A program made the translations under genes and the position numbers. From Bacillota bacterium (GTDB lineage Bacteria > Bacillota_B > Desulfitobacteriia > Desulfitobacteriales > Desulfitobacteriaceae), in contig JAJYAS010000102.1 in the NCBI GenBank assembly GCA_021779415.1, positions 1 to 8,962 of the forward strand: a stretch of 8,962 bases of DNA. Reading direction: 5' to 3'. Below, piece by piece: positions 1 to 6,593 of the stretch. The stretch's first letter is position 1. Each line of letters starts with the position of its first letter. Below the pieces are notes generated by a model, which was not told the origin of the DNA, ran no database searches, and saw only the letters and a program-made list of their open reading frames with translations.

Positions 1-854
1 TGGGCCAATAAAATTTCATTGCGGGCATCGGCAACACGATTGTGAGTGTGGAAGATGCCACCTGAGACTTTAATCAGCTTTCCGATATGCCCCAGTAATA
101 TGACTTGTTCAATCCCTCGGTAAGCCGCTTCTTCTAAAAGAAAGCCTACAAAGTTACTCATTTGGATTACAGCTTCGGTTGGGATTTTAAAGCGTTCTGT
201 AGCGACTCGATACCCATAATGCCCTGGAGTCAGCACGATGGTTTTATGGCCGTAAGCCACAGCTTGATCCAACTCTGGTAGAATGGATGTTTTGAATGCT
301 TCTTCGGACATCGGACGAACAATTCCACTTGTCCCTAGTATTGATATTCCTCCGACAATCCCTAACCTAGGATTAAGGGTGCGCATAGCAGCATCCTCTC
401 CGCCAGGGACTTCGATGATTATTTCAAGCTCTTCTTTAGGGAGGACTTCCCGGACCGCTTCAAGAATCATTTTTCTGGGCACAGGGTTAATAGCGCTTTC
501 TCCGACCTCCATGGCTAATCCTTTTTTTGTGACGGTCCCTACCCCTTGGCCTCCTCGTATGTGAACAATCCCTTGAGGGGAAAGCTGACGTACTACTGCC
601 CGGATTTCAAGTCCATGTGTAATATCCGCGTCATCGCCGCCATTTTTGAGAATACTCGCCTTGGCAATCAGATCGTTGGATTCTCCTCCCTCGATGGGCA
701 TGTTTAAACGTCCAGAATTCGGGAGTGGGATCTCTACCTGCTCGGGTAAACTGTCCCCTCGGAGGAGCAGACAGGCTACTTTAGCAGCACCGGCGGCACA
801 GCTTCCTGTTGTATATCCTTCACGCCAAGTATGTCGATCTTTGTCTCGTGCCAT
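1..854 (-). CDS. cbiD: CbiD, cobalt-precorrin-5B (C1)-methyltransferase (3' end outside window)
   Basis: CbiD methylates C1 of cobalt-precorrin-5B using S-adenosylmethionine, in the anaerobic (early cobalt insertion) route to cobalamin; it is cytoplasmic. Translating the minus strand from the ATG at 852-854 gives an unbroken frame of 284 codons to the window edge. The N-terminus contains the family hallmark REGYTTGSCAAGAAKVA, and near the left edge is GIFHTHNRVADARNEILLA, another CbiD-type conserved stretch. The usual family length is about 360-380 residues, so roughly 80 C-terminal residues are missing because of the window boundary, not because of damage. The start is supported by a strong Shine-Dalgarno (AGGTGGAGAGG) just upstream. 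It lies 82 bases after the ecfT stop on the same strand, with no obvious terminator between, so it is probably the fifth gene of the riboswitch operon, and further cbi genes are likely beyond the edge. Confidence 0.93.
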   Translation of the reverse strand, partial: MARDKDRHTWREGYTTGSCAAGAAKVACLLLRGDSLPEQVEIPLPNSGRLNMPIEGGESNDLIAKASILKNGGDDADITHGLEIRAVVRQLSPQGIVHIRGGQGVGTVTKKGLAMEVGESAINPVPRKMILEAVREVLPKEELEIIIEVPGGEDAAMRTLNPRLGIVGGISILGTSGIVRPMSEEAFKTSILPELDQAVAYGHKTIVLTPGHYGYRVATERFKIPTEAVIQMSNFVGFLLEEAAYRGIEQVILLGHIGKLIKVSGGIFHTHNRVADARNEILLA

Positions 855-936
855 CGTTTCCTCTCCACCTAACTAAAAATTAATTTTATCTTCTTCATCT
901 TCATATAAGATGTATGTGTCGGTGGTGCAACTAGAG

Positions 937-1749
937 CTATAAAACCCCGAGGTTCAGTCTGTATCGGATGAAGACTGCTATTGTGAGCGATAAAGCAATC
1001 AGAGAAATCGTCCAAAAATCCCTTGGGGCAAACGCAATTTCTTTCATTGTTGTCCAAGTTCGCGACAAGCCATACCCTCGATTAAGCATGGCCATGGATA
1101 ATGAATTTGCCATTAAAATAGAATTAATAAACAAAGGTATCATAATCGGAAGATAGGATCGAATGGAACCAGTGATCCCCTTCTCATTAAATCTCATCCC
1201 TCGAGCTATTTGAGCCTCTAAGATTTGCCTTCGTTTTTTTTCTAGAGTAGGAATAAATCGGATTGCCGTTGTCAGCATCATAGAAATCTCAGCAGGAACT
1301 TTAAGCTTATGAAAGAATTGGATAAAATCATCCATCGACGTGGTCAAAGTCAGTACGGAAGAAGCAATCATCAAACTAAAGAGTCGTAAGAGAAATGTGG
1401 TGCCCATCAGAAATCCCCCCACCGTTGCTCCCAATCGGTTCCCAGGTAGGGCATAAAAGAGGATGGTTTGGCTAGAGACCCGAGCAAAACGTTCTGGTGC
1501 AAATGTAAATCCTGTGATAAGAATAATCGAAATTACAATGGGAATCAAGGGAACCATCTTTCCCCCAATCTTTCTCAGAGGGATTTTTATCCAAAAAGCT
1601 AAAAGTCCTGTCAAAGCAACGATGCAAAGCTGATACTGTGGAGCTTGAAATAAGAAAGAGAGAATGAGGATTCCTAAAAAACCGAGCATTTTAGTTCGTA
1701 CGTCTAAGCGATGAATAAGGGTATTTCCCGGCAAGTATTCTATAAGCAT
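937..1749 (-). CDS. ecfT: EcfT-type transmembrane protein of an energy-coupling factor transporter (CbiQ family)
   Basis: This 270-residue membrane protein is the coupling component of an ECF vitamin transporter; it links the ATPases to the substrate-binding S component. Hydrophobic segments are visible at about 22-37, 42-55, 66-82, 110-135, 200-217 and 245-262. The cytoplasmic coupling helices carry the two short arginine motifs that dock in the ATPases: ARG at 182-184 (IARGMRF) and NRG at 223-225 (LNRGYG), where the second has Asn in place of the common Ala. Its ATG lies inside the last codons of the ATPase gene (10-base overlap, ATGCTTATAG), so translation is probably coupled; a GGGGGGAAG stretch serves as ribosome site. 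Pipelines may call it CbiQ cobalt permease, but no CbiM or CbiN is present. Its neighbours suggest a lower-ligand transporter instead. Confidence 0.9.
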   Translation of the reverse strand: MLIEYLPGNTLIHRLDVRTKMLGFLGILILSFLFQAPQYQLCIVALTGLLAFWIKIPLRKIGGKMVPLIPIVISIILITGFTFAPERFARVSSQTILFYALPGNRLGATVGGFLMGTTFLLRLFSLMIASSVLTLTTSMDDFIQFFHKLKVPAEISMMLTTAIRFIPTLEKKRRQILEAQIARGMRFNEKGITGSIRSYLPIMIPLFINSILMANSLSMAMLNRGYGLSRTWTTMKEIAFAPRDFWTISLIALSLTIAVFIRYRLNLGVL

Positions 1750-3527
1750 CCCGTCTTCCCCCCATTTTCGAACCGAGCAATAAATTCCTCAGGTTCGATC
1801 AAAGTTTCTTGAAACAAGACATCCTTCAATTGAGAGGAAAGCCTACAAAGTTGGGGTGGGACAATAGCAGCGTCAAGAAGGAGTTCTTCTTTAGAGAAGA
1901 CATCATGGGGGCTGCCATCTAACAAAATGTCGCCGTCTTTAAGGACAATAACCCGCTGAGCGTACTGGGCTACAATGTCCATATCATGACTAATCATAAT
2001 TATGGTAGTTCCTGCAAGATGGAGTTGGCTTATTAAAGCCATCATTGTCTGAACACCTGCCCAATCTGATCCCGTCGTTGGTTCGTCAATAATAAGTAGT
2101 TTAGGCTTTATGACTAGGATAGAGGCCACTGCAATTAGTTGCCGTTCTCCTTTTCCCAAGGTGAACGGATGAACCAGTCGATATCGCTCTAACCCGGTTG
2201 ACTTAAGCACCTGATCAACTCGTTCTTTGATTTCCTGGCCTTTAAAGCCCGCGTTTTTCAGCCCATATTCTAATTCTTTCTCAACCGTAACTGAGAAGAT
2301 CTGATGATCTGGGTTTTGGAAGACATAGCCGATCGTTTTGGACAAATGGGATGTATCATACTTCATGGTATTCATGCCCTCTACGATAACATCTCCGCTC
2401 GTTGGTTTCAACAAGCCATTCAAATGTTTGGCTAAAGTCGTTTTACCTGCACCATTTTGCCCAATTAAGGCTACAAAATCACCTGTTGCTATAGTTAGGT
2501 TAATTCCCCGCAAAGCGGGCTGACCTGTATTGTATTGATAGATTAAGTCTCTGATCTGAACGGCTCCCTCTTTCTGAGCTGGGAAAGAATCCGTTTTCAG
2601 GGGCTGGAGATGCTGAAGTGACTGAAGATTATCCCTCCACTTTCCATGTCTTGGCAACATATCCCTGACCAAGTGTTCCGCAGATGAGATATCTAAAGGG
2701 ATTTCTCCAAAGGAAATCCAACCTCTTTCATAGAAAGCCCATCCGATGAGACTGACGGGTAAGGGCTTTATCCCATACTGACGCAAGAGAGGAATATTGC
2801 GGAAGAGTTCAGTGGGAATCCCTCGCCATACCACTTCCCCCTGATTAAGTACAATTATCTCATCGGCCTTTTTGATCAGTTCCTCACTGGAATGATCGAC
2901 TAATAGAATCGTTAATTCTTTTTGCCACCGCAGATCATCCAATGTTTCATAGATTTCGGTTCTTCCCACTGGATCAAGCTCTGAAGTGGGTTCGTCGAGC
3001 ACCAAAATTTCAGGCTCCATCACGAGAACGCCAGCAATAGCCAGGCGTTGTTTTTCTCCACCTGAAAGTTCCTGGGTCAAGCGTTGATTATACCCTTGAA
3101 GGCGAACTTTTTCCAGTGTTTGATTGACCCTTCGCTGTATTTCTTCTAGTGGCACTGAAAAATTACGAGGGCCAAATGCAGTATCTTCTTCGACGGTGCG
3201 ACCTATAATTTGAGTTTCCGGGTCCTGTAAGACAAGCCCGAGAATCTTTGATAAGGACTGCACTGCTGTTTTCCTGACGTCAAGACCGGCCACAATAACT
3301 TGACCCATTAGTTTTCCTTCTAAGAGTTGAGGAATTAGACCGTTAAGGCATAAACTCAAGGTTGTTTTCCCTGCCCCAGTAACACCCATTAACCCAATGA
3401 ACGTTCCTTTTTGGACGGTTAAACTTATGTTTCTCAAAGTAGGTTCAGTAGAGTTTGGATAATGATAGGAAACATTATTAAGTTCAAGTGCAGATTCAAC
3501 CTGTTGCACAGTTTTCACGGCTTTCAC
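1740..3527 (-). CDS. Fused double ATP-binding protein of an ECF transporter (two ABC domains)
   Basis: This 595-residue protein contains both ATPases of an ECF transporter in one chain and would power uptake through the S component and EcfT beside it. Domain 1 (about 12-240) has Walker A GVTGAGKTT at 48-56, Q-loop Q101, signature LSGGE at 154-158, Walker B ILVLDEP at 174-180 and H-loop H212. Domain 2 (about 322-545) has Walker A GQNGAGKTT at 356-364, Q-loop Q404, Walker B LLIIDEP at 477-483 and H-loop H514. Its signature is altered to LGKGE (457-461), and the D-loop reads GSDW instead of the usual GLDP. A linker of about 80 residues joins the domains, and a tail of about 50 follows. The gene starts 9 bases after the cblT stop. 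Two GTG starts are possible: 3527 (weak AGGA upstream) or 3518, codon 4, which is better placed after GAGGTG. YkoD-like fused EcfA proteins are the closest family known to me. Confidence 0.92.
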   Translation of the reverse strand: MKAVKTVQQVESALELNNVSYHYPNSTEPTLRNISLTVQKGTFIGLMGVTGAGKTTLSLCLNGLIPQLLEGKLMGQVIVAGLDVRKTAVQSLSKILGLVLQDPETQIIGRTVEEDTAFGPRNFSVPLEEIQRRVNQTLEKVRLQGYNQRLTQELSGGEKQRLAIAGVLVMEPEILVLDEPTSELDPVGRTEIYETLDDLRWQKELTILLVDHSSEELIKKADEIIVLNQGEVVWRGIPTELFRNIPLLRQYGIKPLPVSLIGWAFYERGWISFGEIPLDISSAEHLVRDMLPRHGKWRDNLQSLQHLQPLKTDSFPAQKEGAVQIRDLIYQYNTGQPALRGINLTIATGDFVALIGQNGAGKTTLAKHLNGLLKPTSGDVIVEGMNTMKYDTSHLSKTIGYVFQNPDHQIFSVTVEKELEYGLKNAGFKGQEIKERVDQVLKSTGLERYRLVHPFTLGKGERQLIAVASILVIKPKLLIIDEPTTGSDWAGVQTMMALISQLHLAGTTIIMISHDMDIVAQYAQRVIVLKDGDILLDGSPHDVFSKEELLLDAAIVPPQLCRLSSQLKDVLFQETLIEPEEFIARFENGGKTGCL

Positions 3528-3536
3528 CTCATTATC

Positions 3537-4052
3537 CTAGATCAACCGACTTCCCTTAATTGCTTTATAGGCTATGGCCGAAATTATGACGTTGAGGGCT
3601 GCTCCGACGATCAGGAAAGGCATCAGTCCTAAAACCCCTCCCAAACCCATCATGGGAAGCATAGCAAAGGAGGATACAACCCCATTGAGGATAATTCCAA
3701 CGATGACTGCTGGTATTAGACCCAGCTTTTTGTTTACCCAACGGTAAGCCAAGGCCCATAAAGCCATTTGGAATGCAATATATAGATGGACAGGAATTGT
3801 CATAGGAAACCCAATTACCGCCGAGGTCACTAAATGACCGAAGGCAATGACAATCGCGCCCTCAAGTCCGCCAAAGGCTATAGCACTGAAAAATCCAGGA
3901 GCTGAATCCATGCCAATGGTTCCTACAGGACTTGGTATTTTAATCAGTGCGCCTACAGCACTTAGGGCAATAAATATAGCCATAATTGACAGTCTTTTGA
4001 CATTCCAAGCAGATATTTTCAAGTCCTCTGTTTCAGTGTTTAAATGATTCAT
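3537..4052 (-). CDS. cblT: ECF transporter S component, probable alpha-ribazole transporter CblT
   Basis: This small membrane protein of 171 residues binds the substrate of the ECF transporter. It has five or six hydrophobic segments, starting at about residue 20 (SIMAIFIALSAVGALI), and the conserved stretch GTIGMDSAPGF at 44-54 followed by GGLEGA, as in CblT-type S components. CblT is known from Listeria and Geobacillus as the importer of alpha-ribazole, the nucleoside of dimethylbenzimidazole used as cobalamin lower ligand. It lacks the histidine-rich N-terminus of CbiM, so cobalt uptake is unlikely. The start at 4052 has a strong AGGAGGAG ribosome site. It is 22 bases after cblS and 9 bases before the fused ATPase, all under one cobalamin riboswitch. 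Family membership as an S component is firm; the exact substrate is inferred from motif memory and from the cblS neighbour. Confidence 0.82.
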   Translation of the reverse strand: MNHLNTETEDLKISAWNVKRLSIMAIFIALSAVGALIKIPSPVGTIGMDSAPGFFSAIAFGGLEGAIVIAFGHLVTSAVIGFPMTIPVHLYIAFQMALWALAYRWVNKKLGLIPAVIVGIILNGVVSSFAMLPMMGLGGVLGLMPFLIVGAALNVIISAIAYKAIKGSRLI

Positions 4053-4074
4053 GGGTTACTCCTCCTCATATTTT

Positions 4075-4818
4075 TTAGTCCAATTTACCGATTTTAGTAA
4101 CGGGTAATCGCTCAAAACCAGATGTAGTAGGATCAAACAGCAAAGTCGACGAAGAGGTAAAAAGGACACAGGTCGAAGGACCAGCCGATTTATCCAAATC
4201 AAGTCTACAAGTAGGATCAACAATCAATCTGCTGTTGCTATTAAAAGCAAGTAGCTGGGCCTCCGTGCGAATCCCTCTTGACCCAACGGGGATAATATCG
4301 TGAATACCGAGGCTTTCTAAAAGGACTCGAATATGGTTAACCTGAACTATTTCTGGATCCTCTGGATTGCTGATTTCGGGGCCTACTTTTGGTAATCCCA
4401 AACAATAGACGTCATCACCAGATTGGGAGGTTCCAATTCGCAATCGAATCTTCTCTGCAACACCAATCACACTGATTCCGAGGCCAGTTTGCTGAGTATT
4501 CATGTTTTTTTCTGTGCTAATAGCCATGGGTAATGCCAATTGGGCGGATGCGAACTCCTCTTTCACCCCCTCTAAAATTCCTTCGCCAGTTGGATACGGC
4601 TCATTTGATATTGCCACAGTCATCATCAGGGGCACTGCCCCCGTTGCAAGGACCTCCAACATAGCCACCCGTGTCGTTAATCTTCCAGTGATGGACCATG
4701 AAATTTGTACTTCATCAAGATCTTTCATACCGATCGCCCCGCAGGAATCGCAGGAAGCAACAAGTAATTGTTCTGGATTTATAGCTACAACCTCAACATC
4801 GCGACCAAGATATCCCAA
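4075..4818 (-). CDS. cblS: Probable alpha-ribazole kinase CblS (AIR synthase/ThiL-like)
   Basis: CblS phosphorylates imported alpha-ribazole to alpha-ribazole phosphate, feeding the late nucleotide-loop assembly steps of cobalamin synthesis without CobT; it is cytoplasmic. The 247-residue product looks like a compact PurM/ThiL-type ATP-binding fold: DSCGAIGMKDLDEV near 24-37 matches the N-terminal nucleotide-site strand of this group, AISNEPYPTGE is at 69-79, and STEKNMNTQQTGLGISVIG is at 101-119. The start is a TTG at 4816-4818 preceded by AGGTGGTGG at proper spacing; no ATG or in-frame GTG fits better. It is the first gene after the cobalamin riboswitch and is followed directly by cblT, the pairing known in Listeria and Geobacillus. 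The AIR-synthase-like family assignment is fairly safe; the precise kinase function rests on that family knowledge and context. Confidence 0.8.
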   Translation of the reverse strand: MGYLGRDVEVVAINPEQLLVASCDSCGAIGMKDLDEVQISWSITGRLTTRVAMLEVLATGAVPLMMTVAISNEPYPTGEGILEGVKEEFASAQLALPMAISTEKNMNTQQTGLGISVIGVAEKIRLRIGTSQSGDDVYCLGLPKVGPEISNPEDPEIVQVNHIRVLLESLGIHDIIPVGSRGIRTEAQLLAFNSNSRLIVDPTCRLDLDKSAGPSTCVLFTSSSTLLFDPTTSGFERLPVTKIGKLD

Positions 4819-4824
4819 TCGTTT

Positions 4825-4834
4825 CCACCACCTT
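4825..4834 (-). promoter_or_regulatory. Ribosome binding site of cblS
   Basis: On the minus strand AAGGTGGTGG lies about 6-7 bases before the TTG start at 4818 and decides that unusual start. As the last element of the riboswitch leader, it is a candidate for control by masking. Its GTGGTGG is perfectly complementary to CCACCAC inside the aptamer (5021-5027). Confidence 0.6.
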
Positions 4835-4934
4835 TCTTTTTAAGGCCAAAATAAAAAGCCCACAGTCCATTTCCGTTCACCACGTGACCAGAAAATTGAC
4901 CATGAACTTTACCTTAATCCATGTTTTACTTACG

Positions 4935-5083
4935 CTACAGGCAGGTCTCCTGACTTAGAATCATTGACTTATACGCCTTCCCGGTTTCACAGTGGCATTT
5001 ATATAAGTCTCCTCTTTACAGTGGTGGGTCCGTCCGGGATTTTCACCCAGTTCCCTATTCTCCCTAACTAAGGGCACCTGTAA
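4935..5083 (-). ncRNA. Cobalamin riboswitch aptamer
   Basis: The minus strand shows the conserved elements of the adenosylcobalamin riboswitch in order. The closing stem TACAGG (5077-5082) pairs with CCTGTA (4936-4941). GGTGAAAATCC (5037-5047) is followed by CCCACCACTGTAA, then the B12 box GCCACTGTG (4988-4996), GGGAAGG, and the AGTCAGGAGACCTGCC block (4940-4955). It sits between a good promoter and cblS, so cobalamin would be expected to lower expression of the lower-ligand salvage genes and cbiD. The 116 bases between aptamer and start codon (4819-4934) are the expression platform. I find no convincing GC-rich hairpin followed by a U run there, only weak AU-rich pairing around CTTTTTA/TAAAAAG at about 4839-4861, so control of translation is more likely than termination. 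The aptamer identity is secure; the mechanism is inferred. Confidence 0.96.
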
Positions 5084-5108
5084 CAAAAGAGTAATTTAAT
5101 AATTTATT

Positions 5109-5222
5109 TTATTTTAATACAGGAAGCCTTGGATTACAAGACTTTTCTAAATATTCATTATCTGGTATCTCTGGAATGTCTATGCTTTGTTTCCGTCGTA
5201 CACTTAATTCTGCTTGATCCAC
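5109..5222 (-). other. Possible small ORF of 37 codons between flavoprotein and riboswitch (doubtful)
   Basis: A minus-strand frame from GTG (5222) to TAA (5109) encodes a polar 37-residue peptide rich in Glu, Pro and Ile (core SIDIPEIPDNEYLEKS), which reads like protein sequence. I recognise no family. The GTG has no good ribosome site and is immediately preceded in frame by TAA. Three codons further upstream an ATG overlaps the flavoprotein stop as ATGA, so the frame reads as a coupled start broken after three codons. The riboswitch promoter lies inside this frame. It could be a degraded gene end, a tiny peptide, or chance. Confidence 0.2.
5111..5139 (-). promoter_or_regulatory. Sigma-A-type promoter of the cobalamin riboswitch operon
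   Basis: The minus strand has TTGTAA (5134-5139) and TAAAAT (5111-5116) separated by exactly 17 bases, followed by an AT-rich stretch. Transcription would begin near 5104, about 20 bases before the aptamer, which is the position expected for the riboswitch transcript. Confidence 0.65.
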
Positions 5223-5230
5223 TTATCTTG

Positions 5231-6040
5231 TCATTTATAGCGGTTGCGAATTACTGATAACTCTTTGCGCCGGTTGCCAAATTCCCGGACTTGGTCTACC
5301 AACCAAACCTGGAAGTGTTCTTTTAAGGCTTCTTTTTCAAAACGGTGACCTGCCGATCCGAAATCCCACTGCATACCATTTTCCGTAGAGTGGACAGCTG
5401 CTTCCTGACCACAAAGTGGGCAAACAGCATGATTTGGCGCAGGGAACTTCCAGAGTTCAGACCAACAGGTGGGGCATTGGCCCTTCTCTGGTTGACGAGG
5501 CTGTCCGAATAACGATGCTCCCAGAGCTTGGAGGCGATCGATTGATGCAGGCTCTACTAAAGCCTCTCCGGGAAGTGCCCCCATAAACATGTGGGCGTCC
5601 TTGATATCTAAGCCCACAAAGCGAGCTGTGGCAATCAAAGCTGATAGGGTATATCCTTCCCAACCCTTAATACCAGCAGTAGCGATGATCACGCAAGGTT
5701 TCCCCCAGAGTTCATCCAGATGTTGGGCTAGGGCAATAATCCGATCACCAAACAACTTTGTGATTGCAGCTGGCCCCAAAGCATAGCATGGGGAGGATAT
5801 AATAATTCCATCGGCCTCTATTATTCGATCAAGTAAGAAATATAAGTCATCCATGAGTGGGCAACGTTGATCCGGAACCAAACAAGCGTAGCAAGCCTTA
5901 CAGGGTTGAAGGTTCAATTCGGGTAATTTGATGAGTTCGAGCTCGATCTCCTCGTCTATCGAGGCTACTGCCTCCTTGATCAGGATCTCCCCATTGGCTA
6001 GTTTTCTTTGCGAAGCCACTAATCCTAAGATTTTTTTCAT
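5231..6040 (-). CDS. Iron-sulfur flavoprotein (NADPH-dependent FMN reductase family) with C-terminal zinc-ribbon-like segment
   Basis: The 269-residue product has a flavodoxin-like fold of the FMN reductase family at about 1-180: the FMN phosphate loop region is ASQRKLANGE (9-18), and SPCYALGPAA (83-92) matches the usual SP-Y-G flavin contact. Cysteines 47, 50, 53 and 60 form CX2CX2CX6C, the compact 4Fe-4S motif of Isf-type iron-sulfur flavoproteins, which pass electrons in anaerobes. After residue 185 a second cysteine set, CPTC (189-192) and CPLC (207-210), looks like a zinc ribbon or rubredoxin-like knuckle, an addition that ordinary family members lack. No signal peptide or membrane segment is seen. 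The ATG at 6040 has AGAGGATAG upstream. No terminator is visible between its stop and the riboswitch promoter, so some read-through into the cobalamin operon is possible. The substrate and partner are unknown. Confidence 0.82.
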   Translation of the reverse strand: MKKILGLVASQRKLANGEILIKEAVASIDEEIELELIKLPELNLQPCKACYACLVPDQRCPLMDDLYFLLDRIIEADGIIISSPCYALGPAAITKLFGDRIIALAQHLDELWGKPCVIIATAGIKGWEGYTLSALIATARFVGLDIKDAHMFMGALPGEALVEPASIDRLQALGASLFGQPRQPEKGQCPTCWSELWKFPAPNHAVCPLCGQEAAVHSTENGMQWDFGSAGHRFEKEALKEHFQVWLVDQVREFGNRRKELSVIRNRYK

Positions 6041-6162
6041 ACTGTCTATCCTCTTCTTTCATTCTGTATTCACCTATGATTCTACAGAAAAAGTCAAAAG
6101 CAATATAGAGAGGGCGCGTTAAGCTGAATTTGCATAAGCAAAAGACAAAACTAAATACCTTG

Positions 6163-6171
6163 ATTATATCA
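6163..6171 (-). promoter_or_regulatory. Candidate extended -10 promoter for the iron-sulfur flavoprotein gene
   Basis: The minus strand reads TGATATAAT, a perfect -10 hexamer with a TGn extension. There is no good -35 at the usual distance, although GTGTGA repeats directly just upstream. The implied leader to the ATG at 6040 is about 115 bases. Apart from this site and the opposing candidate at 6299, I see nothing else definable in the 6041-6333 intergenic region. Confidence 0.4.
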
Positions 6172-6298
6172 CACTGTTCACACTTCCTAGTATGACAGTA
6201 CTTTTGAGAATATGAGAATTATTAGAGGATTTATGAGACAGAAACACAATGGAAAACTGTAATAAACTGGGATTCATTAAATCAAATGATCTGGACAT

Positions 6299-6304
6299 TA
6301 TAAT
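6299..6304 (+). promoter_or_regulatory. Candidate -10 element for the DUF1540 gene
   Basis: TATAAT lies 29 bases before the ATG at 6334. The -35 region is poor (TTAAAT 16 bases upstream is the best match), so the site may use an alternative sigma factor or an activator, or be chance in AT-rich DNA. Confidence 0.35.
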
Positions 6305-6333
6305 TTAGAATTCAAATTTAAGGAGGAGTTTGC

Positions 6334-6507
6334 ATGCCCGGACAAGCTAAGAAAATGCCTCAACCTAACGGCGGAGTAAAATGCCTTGTTAACACTTGCC
6401 ATTATTATGGCTCAGGCGATCATTGCCACGCAGACAAAATCGAAGTTCAAGCCCCTAACGCTAGTACCACTGAAATGACAGACTGCGCGACTTTTCTCCC
6501 TGAGTAA
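6334..6507 (+). CDS. Small DUF1540 protein with four cysteines
   Basis: This 57-residue protein is the only plus-strand gene in the window. The ATG at 6334 follows a very strong AAGGAGGAG ribosome site at good spacing, and the frame closes with TAA at 6505-6507. After a basic N-terminus (MPGQAKKMPQPNGG) comes a DUF1540 domain: VKCLVNTCHYYG at 16-27, then HCHADKIEV and TDCATF. The four cysteines (18, 23, 31, 50) in this pattern suggest binding of a metal such as zinc. The family is common in Clostridia and Bacilli and its function is not established. The gene is monocistronic: it is divergent from the flavoprotein, convergent with glgA, and closed by the inverted repeat at 6558-6588. Confidence 0.88.
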   Translation: MPGQAKKMPQPNGGVKCLVNTCHYYGSGDHCHADKIEVQAPNASTTEMTDCATFLPE

Positions 6508-6557
6508 TTGATTGCCTTACCCCGCTAAAACGAATAATTCTTACGTTTTATATGAGA

Positions 6558-6588
6558 TTTAAGGCTTGTCCGCTTGACAAGCCTTAAA
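6558..6588. terminator. Perfect inverted repeat, probable bidirectional terminator
   Basis: TTTAAGGCTTGTC (6558-6570) pairs perfectly with GACAAGCCTTAAA (6576-6588) around a 5-base loop. It lies between the ends of the DUF1540 gene (6507) and glgA (6594), where a shared terminator is expected. The T run is short on either strand, being partly provided by the stem base, so efficiency may be modest. Confidence 0.8.
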
Positions 6589-6593
6589 ATATT

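Noticed and set aside
869..904. An 11-codon frame (MKMKKIKLIFS) between ecfT and cbiD on the minus strand, possible leader peptide
   Set aside because: It has no ribosome site, is very AT-rich and has no attenuator-like hairpin after it; most likely chance.
937..4052. A cobalt (CbiMNQO) transporter
   Set aside because: ATPase and EcfT fit the broad family, but the S component has no CbiM-type N-terminus, there is no CbiN, and cblS is adjacent; lower-ligand nucleoside uptake fits better.
4839..4861. Intrinsic terminator in the riboswitch expression platform
   Set aside because: CTTTTTA/TAAAAAG and GGCT/GGCC pairings exist, but the stem is weak and AU-rich, and no U run follows it in the transcript.
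6334..6507. Possible coding on the minus strand through the intergenic region and the DUF1540 gene
   Set aside because: The plus frame has a strong ribosome site and a clear DUF1540 cysteine pattern; the opposite strand offers no comparable frame.
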